NCBI RefSeq assembly: GCF_009857505.1
Contig: NZ_WWCP01000019.1
Span: 34,836 to 98,835, forward strand
From: Duganella lactea
Lineage (GTDB): Bacteria; Pseudomonadota; Gammaproteobacteria; Burkholderiales; Burkholderiaceae_D
DNA: 64,000 nt
Reading direction: 5' to 3'
Of this stretch, positions 52,168 to 61,050 are shown piece by piece (positions within the stretch are counted from its first letter, which is position 1; every line of letters starts with the position of its first letter). The notes beneath the pieces were generated by a model, which worked only from the letters and a program-made list of their open reading frames with translations, searched no databases and had not been told where the DNA came from. A program made the position numbers and the translations under genes.

Positions 52168-53439
52168 ATGAACTCGAAAACCATATTCCGGGTTGAAGCG
52201 CTCGCAGCGCGCCAGACCCATTGGCTGGGTGACATTGTACTGATCAGACCGATCTCTTTCACCATGCTGACCTTGTTCTTCTGTGTGCTGGCATGCTGCG
52301 TGCTGGCGTTCCTGACATGGGGCCACTACACGACACGCAGCACGGTGAGTGGCCAACTGATCCCTGATACCGGGTTGGTAAAGGTCTACAGCACGCAAAG
52401 CGCGATCATTCAAAAAAAATTCGTCACGGAGGGACAGTACATCCGCAAAGGAGATGTGCTGTACCGCCTGTCGAGCGAACGGCAAAGTAGCGAGAATAGT
52501 TCAATTCAGGCCTCCATCAGTGAACAGGTCGAGGCGCGCCGCAACTCACTCGCAGTCGAGCGGGACAAGACCCGTTTGCTGCAGCATAACGAACGGGACG
52601 CGCTGATCAGCAAGATCGCGACCTTGAAAGACGAACTGGCGACCTTGGACAGCCAGATCAGTGTGCAGGAACGACGCGCGGCATTTTCCTCGGAAAATGC
52701 CGCGCGCTATCAGGGGCTGCTGGCGCAGAACTATATCTCCAAGGAGCAGGCACAGCAGAAGCAGGAGGACCTGCTCGATCAGGAAAACCGCCTGCAAAGT
52801 CTCAAACGCGACCGGATCAACGTCCTGCGCGAGTATGGCAGCCAACAGAGCGACTTATCGACCTTCGCAATCCGCCAAGCCAATCAGTTGGCGCAAATCG
52901 AGCGCAATATCGAAAGCGCAGGGCAAGAATTCACGGAAAGCGAAGCCAAGCGTACGCTGCTGGTCGTGGCGCCGGAGTCCGGCACCGCGACCGCCGTGGT
53001 TGCCGAAGAAGGACAGGCGGTCGACACCACGCGCCCGCTGGTGAGCATCGTGCCGACCGGGGCAACATTGCAGGCACAACTGTACGCCCCGAGCAGGACC
53101 ATTGGATTCGTCAAGCCGGGCGACCAGGTCCAGCTGCGCTATCAAGCTTACCCCTATCAGAAATTCGGCCATGCCAACGGTACCGTGCTGTCTGTTTCAC
53201 GCACTGCGCTGCCTGCCAGCGAGCTGTTGGGAACCGGAAATCTGCAATCGGGCGCCGCCATGTCCAGCGAGCCGGTCTACCGCGTGACCGTCGGCCTGGC
53301 ACGCCAGGACATGCTTGCCTACGGCAAGGCCGAGCCGCTGCAGCCGGGAATGCTGCTTGACGCCGATATTTTGCAGGAAACCCTACGCTTGTACGAATGG
53401 GTGCTGGAGCCACTGTACAGCATTACGGGCAAACTCTAA
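52168..53439 (+). CDS. HlyD/CvaA-type membrane fusion protein of a peptide exporter
   Basis: 423 residues. One N-terminal membrane helix (ISFTMLTLFFCVLACCVLAF) leads to a barrel-sandwich segment (VSGQLIPDTGLVKVYSTQSA), a long coiled coil (about 100-255, with ALISKIATLKDELATLDSQI), and a C-terminal beta domain (LVVAPESGTATAVVAEEGQA, PGDQVQLRYQAYPYQKFGHA). This is the CvaA/HlyD adaptor that links a C39 ABC exporter to an outer-membrane TolC protein. The exporter gene follows after 16 bp. No TolC gene is in the cluster, so a housekeeping one is presumably used. Confidence 0.92.
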   Translation: MNSKTIFRVEALAARQTHWLGDIVLIRPISFTMLTLFFCVLACCVLAFLTWGHYTTRSTVSGQLIPDTGLVKVYSTQSAIIQKKFVTEGQYIRKGDVLYRLSSERQSSENSSIQASISEQVEARRNSLAVERDKTRLLQHNERDALISKIATLKDELATLDSQISVQERRAAFSSENAARYQGLLAQNYISKEQAQQKQEDLLDQENRLQSLKRDRINVLREYGSQQSDLSTFAIRQANQLAQIERNIESAGQEFTESEAKRTLLVVAPESGTATAVVAEEGQAVDTTRPLVSIVPTGATLQAQLYAPSRTIGFVKPGDQVQLRYQAYPYQKFGHANGTVLSVSRTALPASELLGTGNLQSGAAMSSEPVYRVTVGLARQDMLAYGKAEPLQPGMLLDADILQETLRLYEWVLEPLYSITGKL

Positions 53440-53455
53440 ATTAAAGGCCAAGACC

Positions 53456-55600
53456 ATGTTTTGGAAAGACCGACTGTCCCTCGGATTTGGCGCCACCCTG
53501 CCGCTGGTGCTACAGACGGAAGCCACCGAGTGCGGATTGGCGTGTGTGGCGATGATTGCCGCCTATCACGGTCTGCACACCTCGATGGCGGACCTGCGCA
53601 GAAGATTCGCCGTTTCCCTCAAAGGAGCAACGCTGGCCCACCTTGTGAAAATATCCAGCCTGCTTGGCATGGGAACACGCCCGGTGAAGCTGGAGCTGGA
53701 GGATCTGAGGCAACTCAAACTGCCATGTGTATTGCACTGGAACTTTAACCACTTCGTGGTGCTGAAAGCGGTCAGCAAGCATGGGGCCACGATCTACGAT
53801 CCGGCCTATGGCAAGCGCACGTTGTCCCACAGCCAAATTTCGCTATCGTTCACGGGGGTCGCACTGGAATGCTGGCCGAATCCGGACTTTCAGTGCGCAC
53901 CGCCATCGCCGGCGGTCCCCCTGCGCAGCGTCGTCGGCCGCATCCATGGTGTGGGCGCCTCCTTCGCCCAGATCCTCATTTTGGCCGCCGTGATCGAAGT
54001 GTTCGCGTTGGTCAGCCCGTTTTTCCTGCAATGGGTGGTCGACAACGTACTGGTGTCCGGGGACCGGGATCTGCTCACCACATTGGCTGTCGGTTTTGGC
54101 CTGCTGATGCTGATACAGCAGGCCGTTACCACGGTACGCGCCTGGGTCATCTTGTACATGGGCACCACATTAAACATTCAATGGCGCGCGAACCTGTTCG
54201 CCCATCTGCTGCGGCTGCCGGTGCAGTATTTTGAAAAGCGCCATCTGGGCGATGTCGTTTCCCGCTTCGGTTCCATCGACCAGATTCAACGCACGTTGAC
54301 CACCTCTTTTCTGGAAGCGATTCTCGATGGCTTGATGACGCTGGTCACGCTGGTCATGATGTTCATCTACAGCGCCATTCTGGGCTGGATCGCCGTCGGC
54401 GCGATGGGACTGTACGCGCTGGGACGGTGGATCTGGTACCGGCCTTTACGTGCTGCAACGGAAGAGCAAATCATCCATGCCGCCAAACAGCAGAGCCATT
54501 TCCTTGAATCGATGCGCGGCATTAAAACGATCAAGCTGTTTCAGCGCCAGGATGAGCGCAGAACGAGCTGGCTTTCACTGGTCGTCGACCAACTGAACGC
54601 CGATTTGCGCTCGCAAAAATTACAGTTGCTATACCGATTATTGAACGGTGTACTATTCGGTCTCGAAGGCATCATCGTCGTGTGGCTAGGCGCCAAGCAA
54701 GTTCTCGACGGTATTTTCACCGTCGGGGTCTTGATGGCCTTTAACTCGTACAAGGGCCAGTTTGAAAGCAGGGTCAGTTCGCTGATCGACAAGTTCTTTG
54801 AAGTGAAGATGCTCCAATTGCAGGCCGAACGGCTGGCCGACATCGTCCAAACGGCACCGGAACATGCCACCGTCGACGAGCTGGTTGATTCCGAGCGGGT
54901 TCCGGATCTGCAGATCATTGATCTGTGCTTCCGCTATGCGGAGCAGGAGCCCTTGATCCTCAACAAAATCAATCTCTCTATTAAAGCCGGCGAATCGCTT
55001 GCCATCGTGGGGGCTTCCGGCTGTGGCAAGACCACGCTCATGAATGTCCTGTTGGGCATATTGCCGCCGACCAGCGGCACAGTACTCATCTCCGGTCTGA
55101 ATTTGAAACAAATCGGTATCGACGCGGTTCGACAAATGGTGGGAACGGTACTGCAAGACGATGTCCTTTTCGCAGGCTCCATCGCGGACAATATCAGTTT
55201 TTTCGACCCGCACATGGATCTGGAATGGGTCAAAGAATGCAGCCGGATCGCGGCCATCGGCGACGAAATTGCGGCTATGCCGATGGGATACAATTCGCTG
55301 GTCGGCGACATGGGCACGGTACTGTCCGGCGGACAAAAACAACGCATTCTTTTGGCACGCGCTTTATACAAACGGCCACGTATCCTTTTTCTTGATGAGG
55401 CGACGAGTCACCTTGACCTGGGCCGCGAGCATGAGGTCAACGCGGCGATACGCGCACTGAATATTACGCGCATCATCGTCGCGCACCGGCCAGAAACCAT
55501 CGCCTCGGCTAATAGAATCATCCTGATGGAACACGGTGAGATTGCCAAGGAAATGACTAGTTATACGTTCGCGCCGAGGCGGCACGAACGACGGCTATGA
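53456..55600 (+). CDS. C39-peptidase-containing ABC exporter (CvaB-type bacteriocin transporter)
   Basis: 714 residues from ATG 53456. The N-terminal C39 peptidase has catalytic Cys26 (QTEATECGLACVAMIAAYHG), His99 (LHWNFNHFVVLKAV) and Asp115 (ATIYDPAYGK), so it should cut double-glycine leaders. Six membrane helices follow (about 165-440), then an ATPase with Walker A GASGCGKTTLMN (about 520), signature LSGGQKQRILLAR and Walker B RILFLDEATSHLD. A histidine in IIVAHRPETIAS ends the site. It cleaves and exports the 81-residue precursor encoded upstream, with the HlyD-type adaptor. The assignment is firm; the natural cargo is inferred from linkage. Confidence 0.95.
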   Translation: MFWKDRLSLGFGATLPLVLQTEATECGLACVAMIAAYHGLHTSMADLRRRFAVSLKGATLAHLVKISSLLGMGTRPVKLELEDLRQLKLPCVLHWNFNHFVVLKAVSKHGATIYDPAYGKRTLSHSQISLSFTGVALECWPNPDFQCAPPSPAVPLRSVVGRIHGVGASFAQILILAAVIEVFALVSPFFLQWVVDNVLVSGDRDLLTTLAVGFGLLMLIQQAVTTVRAWVILYMGTTLNIQWRANLFAHLLRLPVQYFEKRHLGDVVSRFGSIDQIQRTLTTSFLEAILDGLMTLVTLVMMFIYSAILGWIAVGAMGLYALGRWIWYRPLRAATEEQIIHAAKQQSHFLESMRGIKTIKLFQRQDERRTSWLSLVVDQLNADLRSQKLQLLYRLLNGVLFGLEGIIVVWLGAKQVLDGIFTVGVLMAFNSYKGQFESRVSSLIDKFFEVKMLQLQAERLADIVQTAPEHATVDELVDSERVPDLQIIDLCFRYAEQEPLILNKINLSIKAGESLAIVGASGCGKTTLMNVLLGILPPTSGTVLISGLNLKQIGIDAVRQMVGTVLQDDVLFAGSIADNISFFDPHMDLEWVKECSRIAAIGDEIAAMPMGYNSLVGDMGTVLSGGQKQRILLARALYKRPRILFLDEATSHLDLGREHEVNAAIRALNITRIIVAHRPETIASANRIILMEHGEIAKEMTSYTFAPRRHERRL

Positions 55601-55634
55601 CGGGGTGCGACTTAACAAACGTTGGGAGGATGAA

Positions 55635-55871
55635 ATGCAATTTGGCGTAATTTTCAGTCTGATAGGCGCCGCGCTGGCGGCCGGTCTTTTCGCCTTCAGA
55701 AGGCAGTGGCTGATGTCACTCGCCTGGCTGTTTTCACTGGCCTATACCACCTTCTCCCGGGTTTTCCCGGAGGTTTTTCCCGAGCCATTAGTGACCTGTT
55801 TTTCAGTCACATTTTTGGTCTTGGTGGTAGTTGCCTGCTGGCAGAATTTTTATGCAAAAAAAGCCCATTGA
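55635..55871 (+). CDS. small two-helix membrane protein
   Basis: 78 residues from ATG 55635, preceded by GGGAGGA. Two membrane helices are evident (FGVIFSLIGAALAAGLFAF, with a second at LVTCFSVTFLVLVVVACW) joined by an aromatic segment (LAYTTFSRVFPEVFPEP). It lies 34 bp after the exporter on the same strand and is followed by a hairpin, so it appears to close the cluster. Small membrane proteins in this position are often bacteriocin immunity proteins. That role is a guess; the CPBP protein is the other candidate. Confidence 0.65.
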   Translation: MQFGVIFSLIGAALAAGLFAFRRQWLMSLAWLFSLAYTTFSRVFPEVFPEPLVTCFSVTFLVLVVVACWQNFYAKKAH

Positions 55872-55883
55872 CCATTCGCTGAG

Positions 55884-55900
55884 GGCACCCATACGGTGCC
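55884..55900 (+). terminator. hairpin closing the peptide cluster
   Basis: GGCACC and GGTGCC flank a 5-nt loop and are followed by GCTTCTGTGCTTTT. The stem is short and the T content moderate; it lies between the last cluster gene and the convergent LysR gene. Confidence 0.4.
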
Positions 55901-55926
55901 GCTTCTGTGCTTTTGTAAATATGCAT

Positions 55927-56823
55927 TTAACCGACATTGCCGAACAGCTCGGCAGTCCAATCGGCGAAAGCCCGCATCGCTGGAGAGAGAAAGCGGTGAT
56001 GGGGGTAGAGCAGTGATACCGGCACAGATGTCGGCCGCCTATCGGCCAGCACCTCAACTAATGCTCCCGTTCGCAAGTGGTCTGCCACCAGAAGCTCCGC
56101 CAACTGTATCAGGCCGAGTCCGTCGAGTCCCAGTTTGATGTACAGCTCAGTCTCATTCACCGCTACCATACCGGGAACCGGCACCGTGACGCGGTCGCCA
56201 TCCTCGGAAAAATGCAGCGCGCTGCCTCGCCGCGGAGTGCTGGAAAAGTAATGGACCGCCCGGTGTTGCGGTAAGTCCTCCAGAACCTTGGGGATGCCCT
56301 TTTCGTTCAAGTAGGACGGCGCAGCACAGGTGATCCAACGCAGCCCCCCCAGGCGACGCGCCACCAGCGTTGAGTCCTCCAGGCTGCCAGTACGGATGAC
56401 GCAATCGACGCCCTCCTGGATCAAATCCACCTGACGATCATTGACACCGATCATCAGATAAATATCCGGGTAGCGTTCCTGGAATTCTCCCAGACGTGGC
56501 AGGATCACCGCATGGGCAATGCCGCCCGGCATATCGACGCGCAGTCGCCCTTGCGGCCGCTCGGCGGAACTGTGCAGGCTGGATTCCGTATCATCGATCA
56601 GATCGAGTATTTCGCGACAACGGGAAAAGTAACGCTCCCCTTCCGGCGTCAGGCTGAGGTTTCTGGTGGAACGGTTGAGCAGGCGTGTCTGCAAGTGTTT
56701 TTCGAGCCGTTTGATGATGCCGGTAACCGAGGATGCCGGCAAACCAAGGGTCTCCGCTGCCCGAACAAAACTCCTGCTTTCGACCACGCGAAGAAATACC
56801 TGCATTGCTTGAACGCGATCCAT
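55927..56823 (-). CDS. LysR-family transcriptional regulator
   Basis: 298 residues from ATG 56821-56823. It starts MDRVQAMQVFLRVVESRSFV with the helix-turn-helix VRAAETLGLPASSVTGIIKR, the form found in the large PA2758/DmlR-like LysR group. The effector domain contains GRLRVDMPGGIAHAVILPRL and VDCVIRTGSLEDSTLVARRL. It is divergent from the amidohydrolase gene with 147 bp between, so it probably controls that enzyme. The inducer is unknown. Confidence 0.92.
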   Translation of the reverse strand: MDRVQAMQVFLRVVESRSFVRAAETLGLPASSVTGIIKRLEKHLQTRLLNRSTRNLSLTPEGERYFSRCREILDLIDDTESSLHSSAERPQGRLRVDMPGGIAHAVILPRLGEFQERYPDIYLMIGVNDRQVDLIQEGVDCVIRTGSLEDSTLVARRLGGLRWITCAAPSYLNEKGIPKVLEDLPQHRAVHYFSSTPRRGSALHFSEDGDRVTVPVPGMVAVNETELYIKLGLDGLGLIQLAELLVADHLRTGALVEVLADRRPTSVPVSLLYPHHRFLSPAMRAFADWTAELFGNVG

Positions 56824-56970
56824 AGCTGGTCCTGATAGCAGTAAAGAAAACGGCACTATACCCCAACATTGTTCGGATTTTCCGCATGCTGAAAACCGCC
56901 GGCGCCACTTTTTCTGGCTGTTTATCTTCACTAGACTGCGTGACTGTCATACCCAGAGCAGGAGTCAACT

Positions 56971-58362
56971 ATGTCCGTACAAGACCATCAACTGCTGGCG
57001 CCACTGGCACCCGCCCCTCACAAGATGCTGATTCGCGGCGCGACGATCATCAGCATGGATGCCCATGTCGGCAATATGCCCAAAGGCGATATCCTGATCG
57101 CCGCTGGCGTCATTGCGGCCATCGGCGCACGCCTGGAGGCCGAGGGCGCCGAAGTGATCGACGCCGCTGACATGATCGCGATTCCCGGGATGGTCGATAC
57201 GCATCGCCATTCCTGGGAAGGCCAACTGCGCCGGATCAACCCGAATGCGGCAACACTTGAGGACTACTGTAACGCCACCCACTTCTCTTTTGCCAAATAC
57301 TACCGACCACGCGACATCTACATCGGCAACGTGCTGACGGCACTCGGTTGCATTGATGCGGGAATCACCACCGTGATTGACAACTCCCACAACAGCCGAA
57401 CGGCGGCGCACTCCGACGCCGCGGTTGAAGCGCTGCTCGATACGGGCATCCGCGCCGTGCACGCCGCCGGGGCGCCAGTCTCGGGCGTGTGGGATAAGGC
57501 GCATTGGCCAGGCAATCTGGCACGCCTGAAGGCCAAATATTTCACCCATCAGCCTGGTGGACTGGTGACACTGGCCATGATGGCGCAGCTTGAACCGGAC
57601 CAGTGGGCGGTCGCGCGCGAACTGGGTATTTCTATTGTGACCGAGTTCTTTGGCGGCGCCATGGCCGCCGAGCTCGAAGGTCTGCATCAGCGGGGGTTGC
57701 TCGGCCGTGACAACATCTTCAATCACTGCACCTGCCTGCCGGAATCCGGCTGGAAAATCTTGCGCGATGCCGGTGTGCGCGTCAACGTCTGCCCCCGCTC
57801 TGATGCCCACTACGGCATCGAGGACGGTCTGTTTGCGTGGCAGGCGGCGCTCCGGCACGGCATTCGCCCCGGCTTAAGTGTTGATAACGAGACTTCCTAT
57901 AGCGGCGATATGTTTATGGAAATGCGCGTTGCTTTCTCCCTGCAACGCGTCATGGGGCATCACCAGCGCCTTCATGGCCATCCGCATGCTCCGGCGTCCA
58001 CCAATGCGTTCCGGTTGCTTGAGGCCGCAACGATCGATGGTGCCGCCTGCGCAGGACTGGAACAGCGCATTGGCAGCCTGACGCCAGGCAAGCAGGCCGA
58101 TCTGGTACTGATCCGCACAGGCGACCTTAACCTGTATCCGGTCAACAACGCGATCGGCACTGTGGTGCACGCGGCTGAGCGTAGCAATATCGATACCGTC
58201 ATCATTGGCGGTCGTCTGCGCAAACGCGATGGTGTCGTGGTCGGCGTGGATCAGGCCAAACTGCATGCCGCGATCGATGAGTCCTGCACACATCTGTTCA
58301 ATGCCGCCGGTTACCAGCCCGATCCATTTGCCGAATCGTTCGCGCCGATTCACCATGCGTAA
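56971..58362 (+). CDS. amidohydrolase-superfamily protein (ATZ/TRZ-like deaminase/chlorohydrolase group)
   Basis: 463 residues. The N-terminal beta domain (MLIRGATIISMDAHVGNMPK) and a TIM barrel with MVDTHRHSWEGQ (the HxH metal pair) are clear. A histidine appears at strand 6 (NIFNHCTCLPE), an aspartate in LSVDNETSYSGDMFMEMR, and the returning C-terminal domain in GSLTPGKQADLVLIRTGDL. In TM0936-type relatives a strand-5 H-x-x-E supplies another metal ligand; here the equivalent stretch reads ISIVTEFFGG with no histidine. A LysR gene is divergent from it. Substrate could be a cyclic amidine, guanine-like base or triazine; not determinable. Confidence 0.82.
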   Translation: MSVQDHQLLAPLAPAPHKMLIRGATIISMDAHVGNMPKGDILIAAGVIAAIGARLEAEGAEVIDAADMIAIPGMVDTHRHSWEGQLRRINPNAATLEDYCNATHFSFAKYYRPRDIYIGNVLTALGCIDAGITTVIDNSHNSRTAAHSDAAVEALLDTGIRAVHAAGAPVSGVWDKAHWPGNLARLKAKYFTHQPGGLVTLAMMAQLEPDQWAVARELGISIVTEFFGGAMAAELEGLHQRGLLGRDNIFNHCTCLPESGWKILRDAGVRVNVCPRSDAHYGIEDGLFAWQAALRHGIRPGLSVDNETSYSGDMFMEMRVAFSLQRVMGHHQRLHGHPHAPASTNAFRLLEAATIDGAACAGLEQRIGSLTPGKQADLVLIRTGDLNLYPVNNAIGTVVHAAERSNIDTVIIGGRLRKRDGVVVGVDQAKLHAAIDESCTHLFNAAGYQPDPFAESFAPIHHA

Positions 58363-58429
58363 GCAGCGCCTGATCGCCCTCAAGGCTCACGCGAATCCAG
58401 GCAAAGCGGCACAACACTGACCTCAGCCA

Positions 58430-58444
58430 GGGTCGTTTCGACCC
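58430..58444. terminator. small hairpin between convergent genes
   Basis: GGGTCG-TTT-CGACCC, extendable by GCC/GGC on the outside, lies between the convergent amidohydrolase and dabA genes. No T run follows on either side; weak bidirectional terminator at best. Confidence 0.35.
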
Positions 58445-58470
58445 GGCAGGGCGCTAAACTGGCGCAACCA

Positions 58471-61020
58471 TCAGCCCATCTCCAGGTTCAACGGCAACCA
58501 GGCGGTGTGCGTAAAACGCTGCAAGCCTGCCTGCTCGAAGCGCCACAGGTGGAGCCAGCCGTTGTCCAGCAACTGCTTGACCACGGAATGTTTGTCGATC
58601 ACCGATTCTATGGCCGCTTGTGGCGCGTCGATGACCACCGTCAGCCGCAGCGGCTCGTGCATCCAGCGTTCGCCGTCATGGAGCGACTGCTGCGACAGCC
58701 CGATCCGCAGATCGCCGCCATTGCCCTCGAAGACGCCAAGGCTGCCGCCCACCACGTTGTGCAACAGCTTGTTGCCGCTGCCCAGCCGCCGCGGATCGCA
58801 GGTGGACGCGTGGTACTGCCAGTTGATCCAGTGTGTCACCAGCATGGGCGCGGTCATCAGCAACTCCAGGACACTGCCGTCGGCATCCAGACTGGTGTCG
58901 TAGTCGTGCAGGAAACTGCGCCCGCCAAGCGCCAGGCCCCGGCTCCGGTGCCGGGGCGCAATCACAAAGGCCGCGTTGCCGGCAAGCCCCCACTCGGGGC
59001 GAGTCTGCGCAACGTCATTGGCGCGACGGCGCAACTGCGCTAACAACGCATCAGCCGATGCGCGCGGGTCCAGACGAAGGCTGACGGCCCGCTCGCGGCG
59101 CACCTGGTCGCAGGCTTGGGAGAACACCGCTTGCAAGCGCTCCCAGCGAGCACGCCCCGCTGGCGGCAACAGATCCAGATCAAATCCTTCGATTTCATCG
59201 GTGGTGGTGTTGTGCAGCGCGGCCACGAACACGGTGGTGTCCGGGACGGTCAGTCCCTTCGCTTGCAGACCTGATCGAACCGCCGAATCGTTAAGCAATT
59301 GCGCCAGGCTGCGCGCGTTGACTTCGCCGGTCTGGCCACAGCAAGCACCACAGTCCAGTGCCGCCGCGTGGGCGTTGTTGGCGGACTGACTGCCGTGCCC
59401 GACAAGCAGCACCATCGGCGCCAGCTGGTGCTCCAAGCCCATCGCGTGCAGCACCCGCGCCGCCAGCGCGACCTTGGCCTCCAGGTCCAGACTCAGCACT
59501 TGTGGCCTGCAGATCGGGCGGTAACGCGCGGGCAAGCCCGCCAAATCGTCTCTGGCGCGCTCTTGCCTGCTCGGCCGCAGCCAATTGCCGAGTTTGCCGA
59601 GATAACCCAGCCCAGCCGCTTCCACAAAGGAGAAAGCCGCGCCTGGCCAACGGCTGGCCGCGTGCCACTGGTCGGCCTTGGCAAATCGGCCCTGACGCGA
59701 GCGGCTGGCTGCGCTTTGAAGCGCCGCATCGCCGCCGCGCTGTGCCGCATCACTGCTGACGATGCGGTCGCCGACTTCCATGGCAGGCGCGAGCAGCCCA
59801 GGCAACTGAGGACGCCGTGCCTGCGTGGCCAATGGAGTGTAGGCTACGGGCAAGCCGAAGAAGCCGGCGAAGCCGAGGGTCTGAATGCCGGGCCACGCTG
59901 CCTCCAAGGCGCGGCGCAAAGGTTCGCTACGCACGTCGATGCAGAAAGCCGCCTGGACTTCGATGGCGGCCGCCGCCACGCCATCGCTGTTGACCGAGGC
60001 TAGTTGCTGCGCCAGCTTACGCTGGTAGCCGATCTCAAGTGCTAACTGCCACACTTCGTCGATCAACAGGGCCTGTTCAGTTTCCCGCAGCACGACCGAG
60101 GCCTGACTCCAGGACTGCTGCAACGCGAGAAATGCCTGGCGGGTCGCCGCATCATCCTTGCATTCCAGCAGCAAAACGCCCCAGGCCAAGCGAATTGCCA
60201 GCAACTCGCGCAGGTGGGTATCCGCGCTCCCGGCCAAATCAGCCTGCCAGCCGAGATAGGCACACCATGAGGCCCAGCCATTGACGGTCAGCAGCACCGA
60301 TTCCAGATAATCCGCCCACACCTCAGGCGGCAGCCCCAGGCGCTCGATGACCCAACGCTCGGCCTCCCGCGCACTGGCGGGCAAGGCGCTGATGGCGCGG
60401 CCGATGTGCGGCAATCCCATCAGCAAGCCGATGCCGTGGTCGTGCTGCAAGGTGTCGCGCCAGAAGGCATACAAGCCCTGACTGCGCTCAGGCTGCCAAC
60501 TGGCCTGATGCTCATCGAAGTAAGCGGCGCAGGTCTGGCTGACCTGATGTGTGATGGCCTCCCGCCAGCGCAGCCTTGTATGGCGATGGGGATCGTTATC
60601 GAGCACATCGATCAGCAATGGCAACTGCACTTGCAACGCACCCGCTTGCAGTGCAGCGACACACTGTTCGGGCGTTAGTGCCGCCGTCTGTGCGGCAGGC
60701 AACTGTCGCAGCGCCTCAGTCAGATCGACCGCGGCGATGCGGCCCTCGCGCCAGGCCTGCAGTTGCCGGTCGCGCGGTGGGAATACCTGGATGCCGCCGA
60801 GCACCGCCATCCGGGCCGCCACCCGGCGCACCGGCATGCCGATGCGCGACCAATGGGGATTGACGGCGATGGCGCGGTCCAGCGGCCACGCCGGTGCGAT
60901 CGCCTGGCAGGCTAGTTGGCAGGCGCACTCGATCTCCGCATGCCTGGCCTCCGGTTCGCCGCCAGCCGGGGTGACGTTTTCCGCACCTGGGTGCGTTTCC
61001 TTGGTCAGATTCTCGATCAT
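58471..61020 (-). CDS. dabA: inorganic carbon transporter subunit DabA (DUF2309/UPF0753)
   Basis: 849 residues of the DUF2309 family, now known as DabA, the soluble carbonic-anhydrase-like half of an energy-coupled CO2-to-bicarbonate system. The zinc and catalytic residues are in place: Cys/Asp in AAFCIDVRSEPLRR (about 358-360), His in VLLVGHGSQSANNA (about 541) and Cys in LDCGACCG (about 556). It follows its membrane partner dabB on the same strand with a 30-bp gap. The pair concentrates bicarbonate in autotrophs and, in heterotrophs, supports growth in ordinary air for carboxylase needs. No Rubisco genes are in the window. Confidence 0.93.
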   Translation of the reverse strand: MIENLTKETHPGAENVTPAGGEPEARHAEIECACQLACQAIAPAWPLDRAIAVNPHWSRIGMPVRRVAARMAVLGGIQVFPPRDRQLQAWREGRIAAVDLTEALRQLPAAQTAALTPEQCVAALQAGALQVQLPLLIDVLDNDPHRHTRLRWREAITHQVSQTCAAYFDEHQASWQPERSQGLYAFWRDTLQHDHGIGLLMGLPHIGRAISALPASAREAERWVIERLGLPPEVWADYLESVLLTVNGWASWCAYLGWQADLAGSADTHLRELLAIRLAWGVLLLECKDDAATRQAFLALQQSWSQASVVLRETEQALLIDEVWQLALEIGYQRKLAQQLASVNSDGVAAAAIEVQAAFCIDVRSEPLRRALEAAWPGIQTLGFAGFFGLPVAYTPLATQARRPQLPGLLAPAMEVGDRIVSSDAAQRGGDAALQSAASRSRQGRFAKADQWHAASRWPGAAFSFVEAAGLGYLGKLGNWLRPSRQERARDDLAGLPARYRPICRPQVLSLDLEAKVALAARVLHAMGLEHQLAPMVLLVGHGSQSANNAHAAALDCGACCGQTGEVNARSLAQLLNDSAVRSGLQAKGLTVPDTTVFVAALHNTTTDEIEGFDLDLLPPAGRARWERLQAVFSQACDQVRRERAVSLRLDPRASADALLAQLRRRANDVAQTRPEWGLAGNAAFVIAPRHRSRGLALGGRSFLHDYDTSLDADGSVLELLMTAPMLVTHWINWQYHASTCDPRRLGSGNKLLHNVVGGSLGVFEGNGGDLRIGLSQQSLHDGERWMHEPLRLTVVIDAPQAAIESVIDKHSVVKQLLDNGWLHLWRFEQAGLQRFTHTAWLPLNLEMG

Positions 61021-61050
61021 GATGTTGTCCTTGTTGTCCTTGTTGTCAGG

